Shown here: positions 41,741-42,099 of the stretch, piece after piece
Layout of the letters: each line of letters opens with the position of its first letter
How positions within the stretch are numbered: position 1 is the first letter of the stretch
Assembly (NCBI GenBank): GCA_028277105.1
Contig: JANQHO010000107.1
Location: 1 to 42,099 of the forward strand
From: Owenweeksia sp.
Lineage (GTDB): Bacteria; Bacteroidota; Bacteroidia; Flavobacteriales; Schleiferiaceae
DNA: 42,099 nucleotides
Direction: 5' to 3'
The notes under the pieces: generated by a model
What the model was told of the DNA's origin: nothing
Databases searched by the model: none
The model's input: the letters and a program-made list of their open reading frames with translations, nothing else
Made by a program: the position numbers and the translations under genes

Positions 41741-42099
41741 GTCATTACCGGCTTTTGCCTTTCCATTTCAATTCTTAGGTATTTTCCGGTATAACTCTCT
41801 TTATTCTTTATGATACCCTCCGGGGTACCTTTAAAAATGATTTCACCTCCCATTTCACCACCTTCAGGCCCTATGTCGATAATGTGATCGGCTAGTTTAA
41901 TAACATCCATATTGTGCTCAATGATGAGCACCGTATTCCCGCGATCTACTAATTTGTTCAGTACCTCCATCAATACTCTCACATCTTCAAAGTGGAGACC
42001 AGTGGTAGGCTCGTCCAGTATGTACAGGGTTTTTCCAGTATCCCGTTTGGCCAGCTCTGTAGCCAGCTTCACCCGTTGGGCTTCACCCCCGGATAGTGT
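41737..42099 (-). CDS. uvrA: Excinuclease ABC subunit A, 3' part
   Basis: The C-terminal 120 residues of UvrA, the damage-recognition ATPase of nucleotide excision repair. The frame is open to the right window edge and begins [16 protein letters not shown], the second ABC signature. Then come the Walker B and D-loop [16 protein letters not shown], the Q/H-loop segment [22 protein letters not shown] and the closing [13 protein letters not shown], all characteristic of UvrA. The rest, including the zinc fingers and first ABC domain, lies outside the window. The stop overlaps the LOG gene start by 4 bases. Confidence 0.96.
   Translation of the reverse strand, partial: TLSGGEAQRVKLATELAKRDTGKTLYILDEPTTGLHFEDVRVLMEVLNKLVDRGNTVLIIEHNMDVIKLADHIIDIGPEGGEMGGEIIFKGTPEGIIKNKESYTGKYLRIEMERQKPVMT

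Noticed and set aside
1..42099. CRISPR arrays, insertion sequences, integrases, att sites, rRNA
   Set aside because: Looked for direct repeats, transposase or integrase motifs and rRNA-like sequence across the window and saw none.

Overview
The window looks like a chromosomal segment of a Bacteroidota (Bacteroidetes) bacterium, perhaps Cytophagales-like, although rank below phylum is a guess. The evidence is a bacillithiol-pathway deacetylase, several secreted proteins with type IX secretion (T9SS) C-terminal domains, a LruC-domain lipoprotein, and many TAnnTTTG promoter elements. Few Shine-Dalgarno sites are visible. No insertion sequence, phage gene, rRNA or CRISPR array was seen, and no gene-free stretch exceeds 300 bases.

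Region 1 (1-8.9 kb, mostly housekeeping): the 3' end of bshB1, a GT4 glycosyltransferase, a T9SS protein, tRNA-His with its own promoter and terminator, and a three-gene ECF sigma / membrane protein / Spy-like module. Next comes a split transketolase whose two halves flank a secreted von Willebrand A (VWA) protein in one overlapping operon. The divergent ychF gene is separated from this operon by a region carrying an operator-like palindrome.

Region 2 (8.9-15.5 kb): topoisomerase IV parE and parC with a small two-helix membrane protein between them, each junction a 4-base overlap, followed by a T9SS-exported LVIVD-type surface protein.

Region 3 (15.5-40.8 kb): a large exopolysaccharide or surface-glycan locus on alternating strands. 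It holds nine glycosyltransferases (GT2, GT4, GT1-like, galactofuranosyltransferase-like, GT-C), an acetyltransferase, a flippase, an O-antigen ligase/polymerase, a LruC lipoprotein, and an AT-rich pair encoding a GH16 glycanase and an S74/T9SS protein. Its core is a tight six-gene operon (21.07-27.28 kb): an NtrC-type sigma-54 activator, a stand-alone Hpt protein, a CheY-like receiver, a phosphoglycosyl transferase fused to a degenerate receiver, a half-length TolC-like protein, and a Wzz/BY-kinase protein whose kinase domain appears dead. It reads as a phosphorelay physically tied to polysaccharide initiation and export. No histidine kinase is present in the window, and this operon is the best candidate here for an undescribed system.

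Region 4 (41.0-42.1 kb): a LOG-family (TIGR00730) gene overlapping the 3' end of uvrA.

Four of the five convergent gene pairs overlap in their coding 3' ends. Only the fifth has room for a bidirectional terminator.
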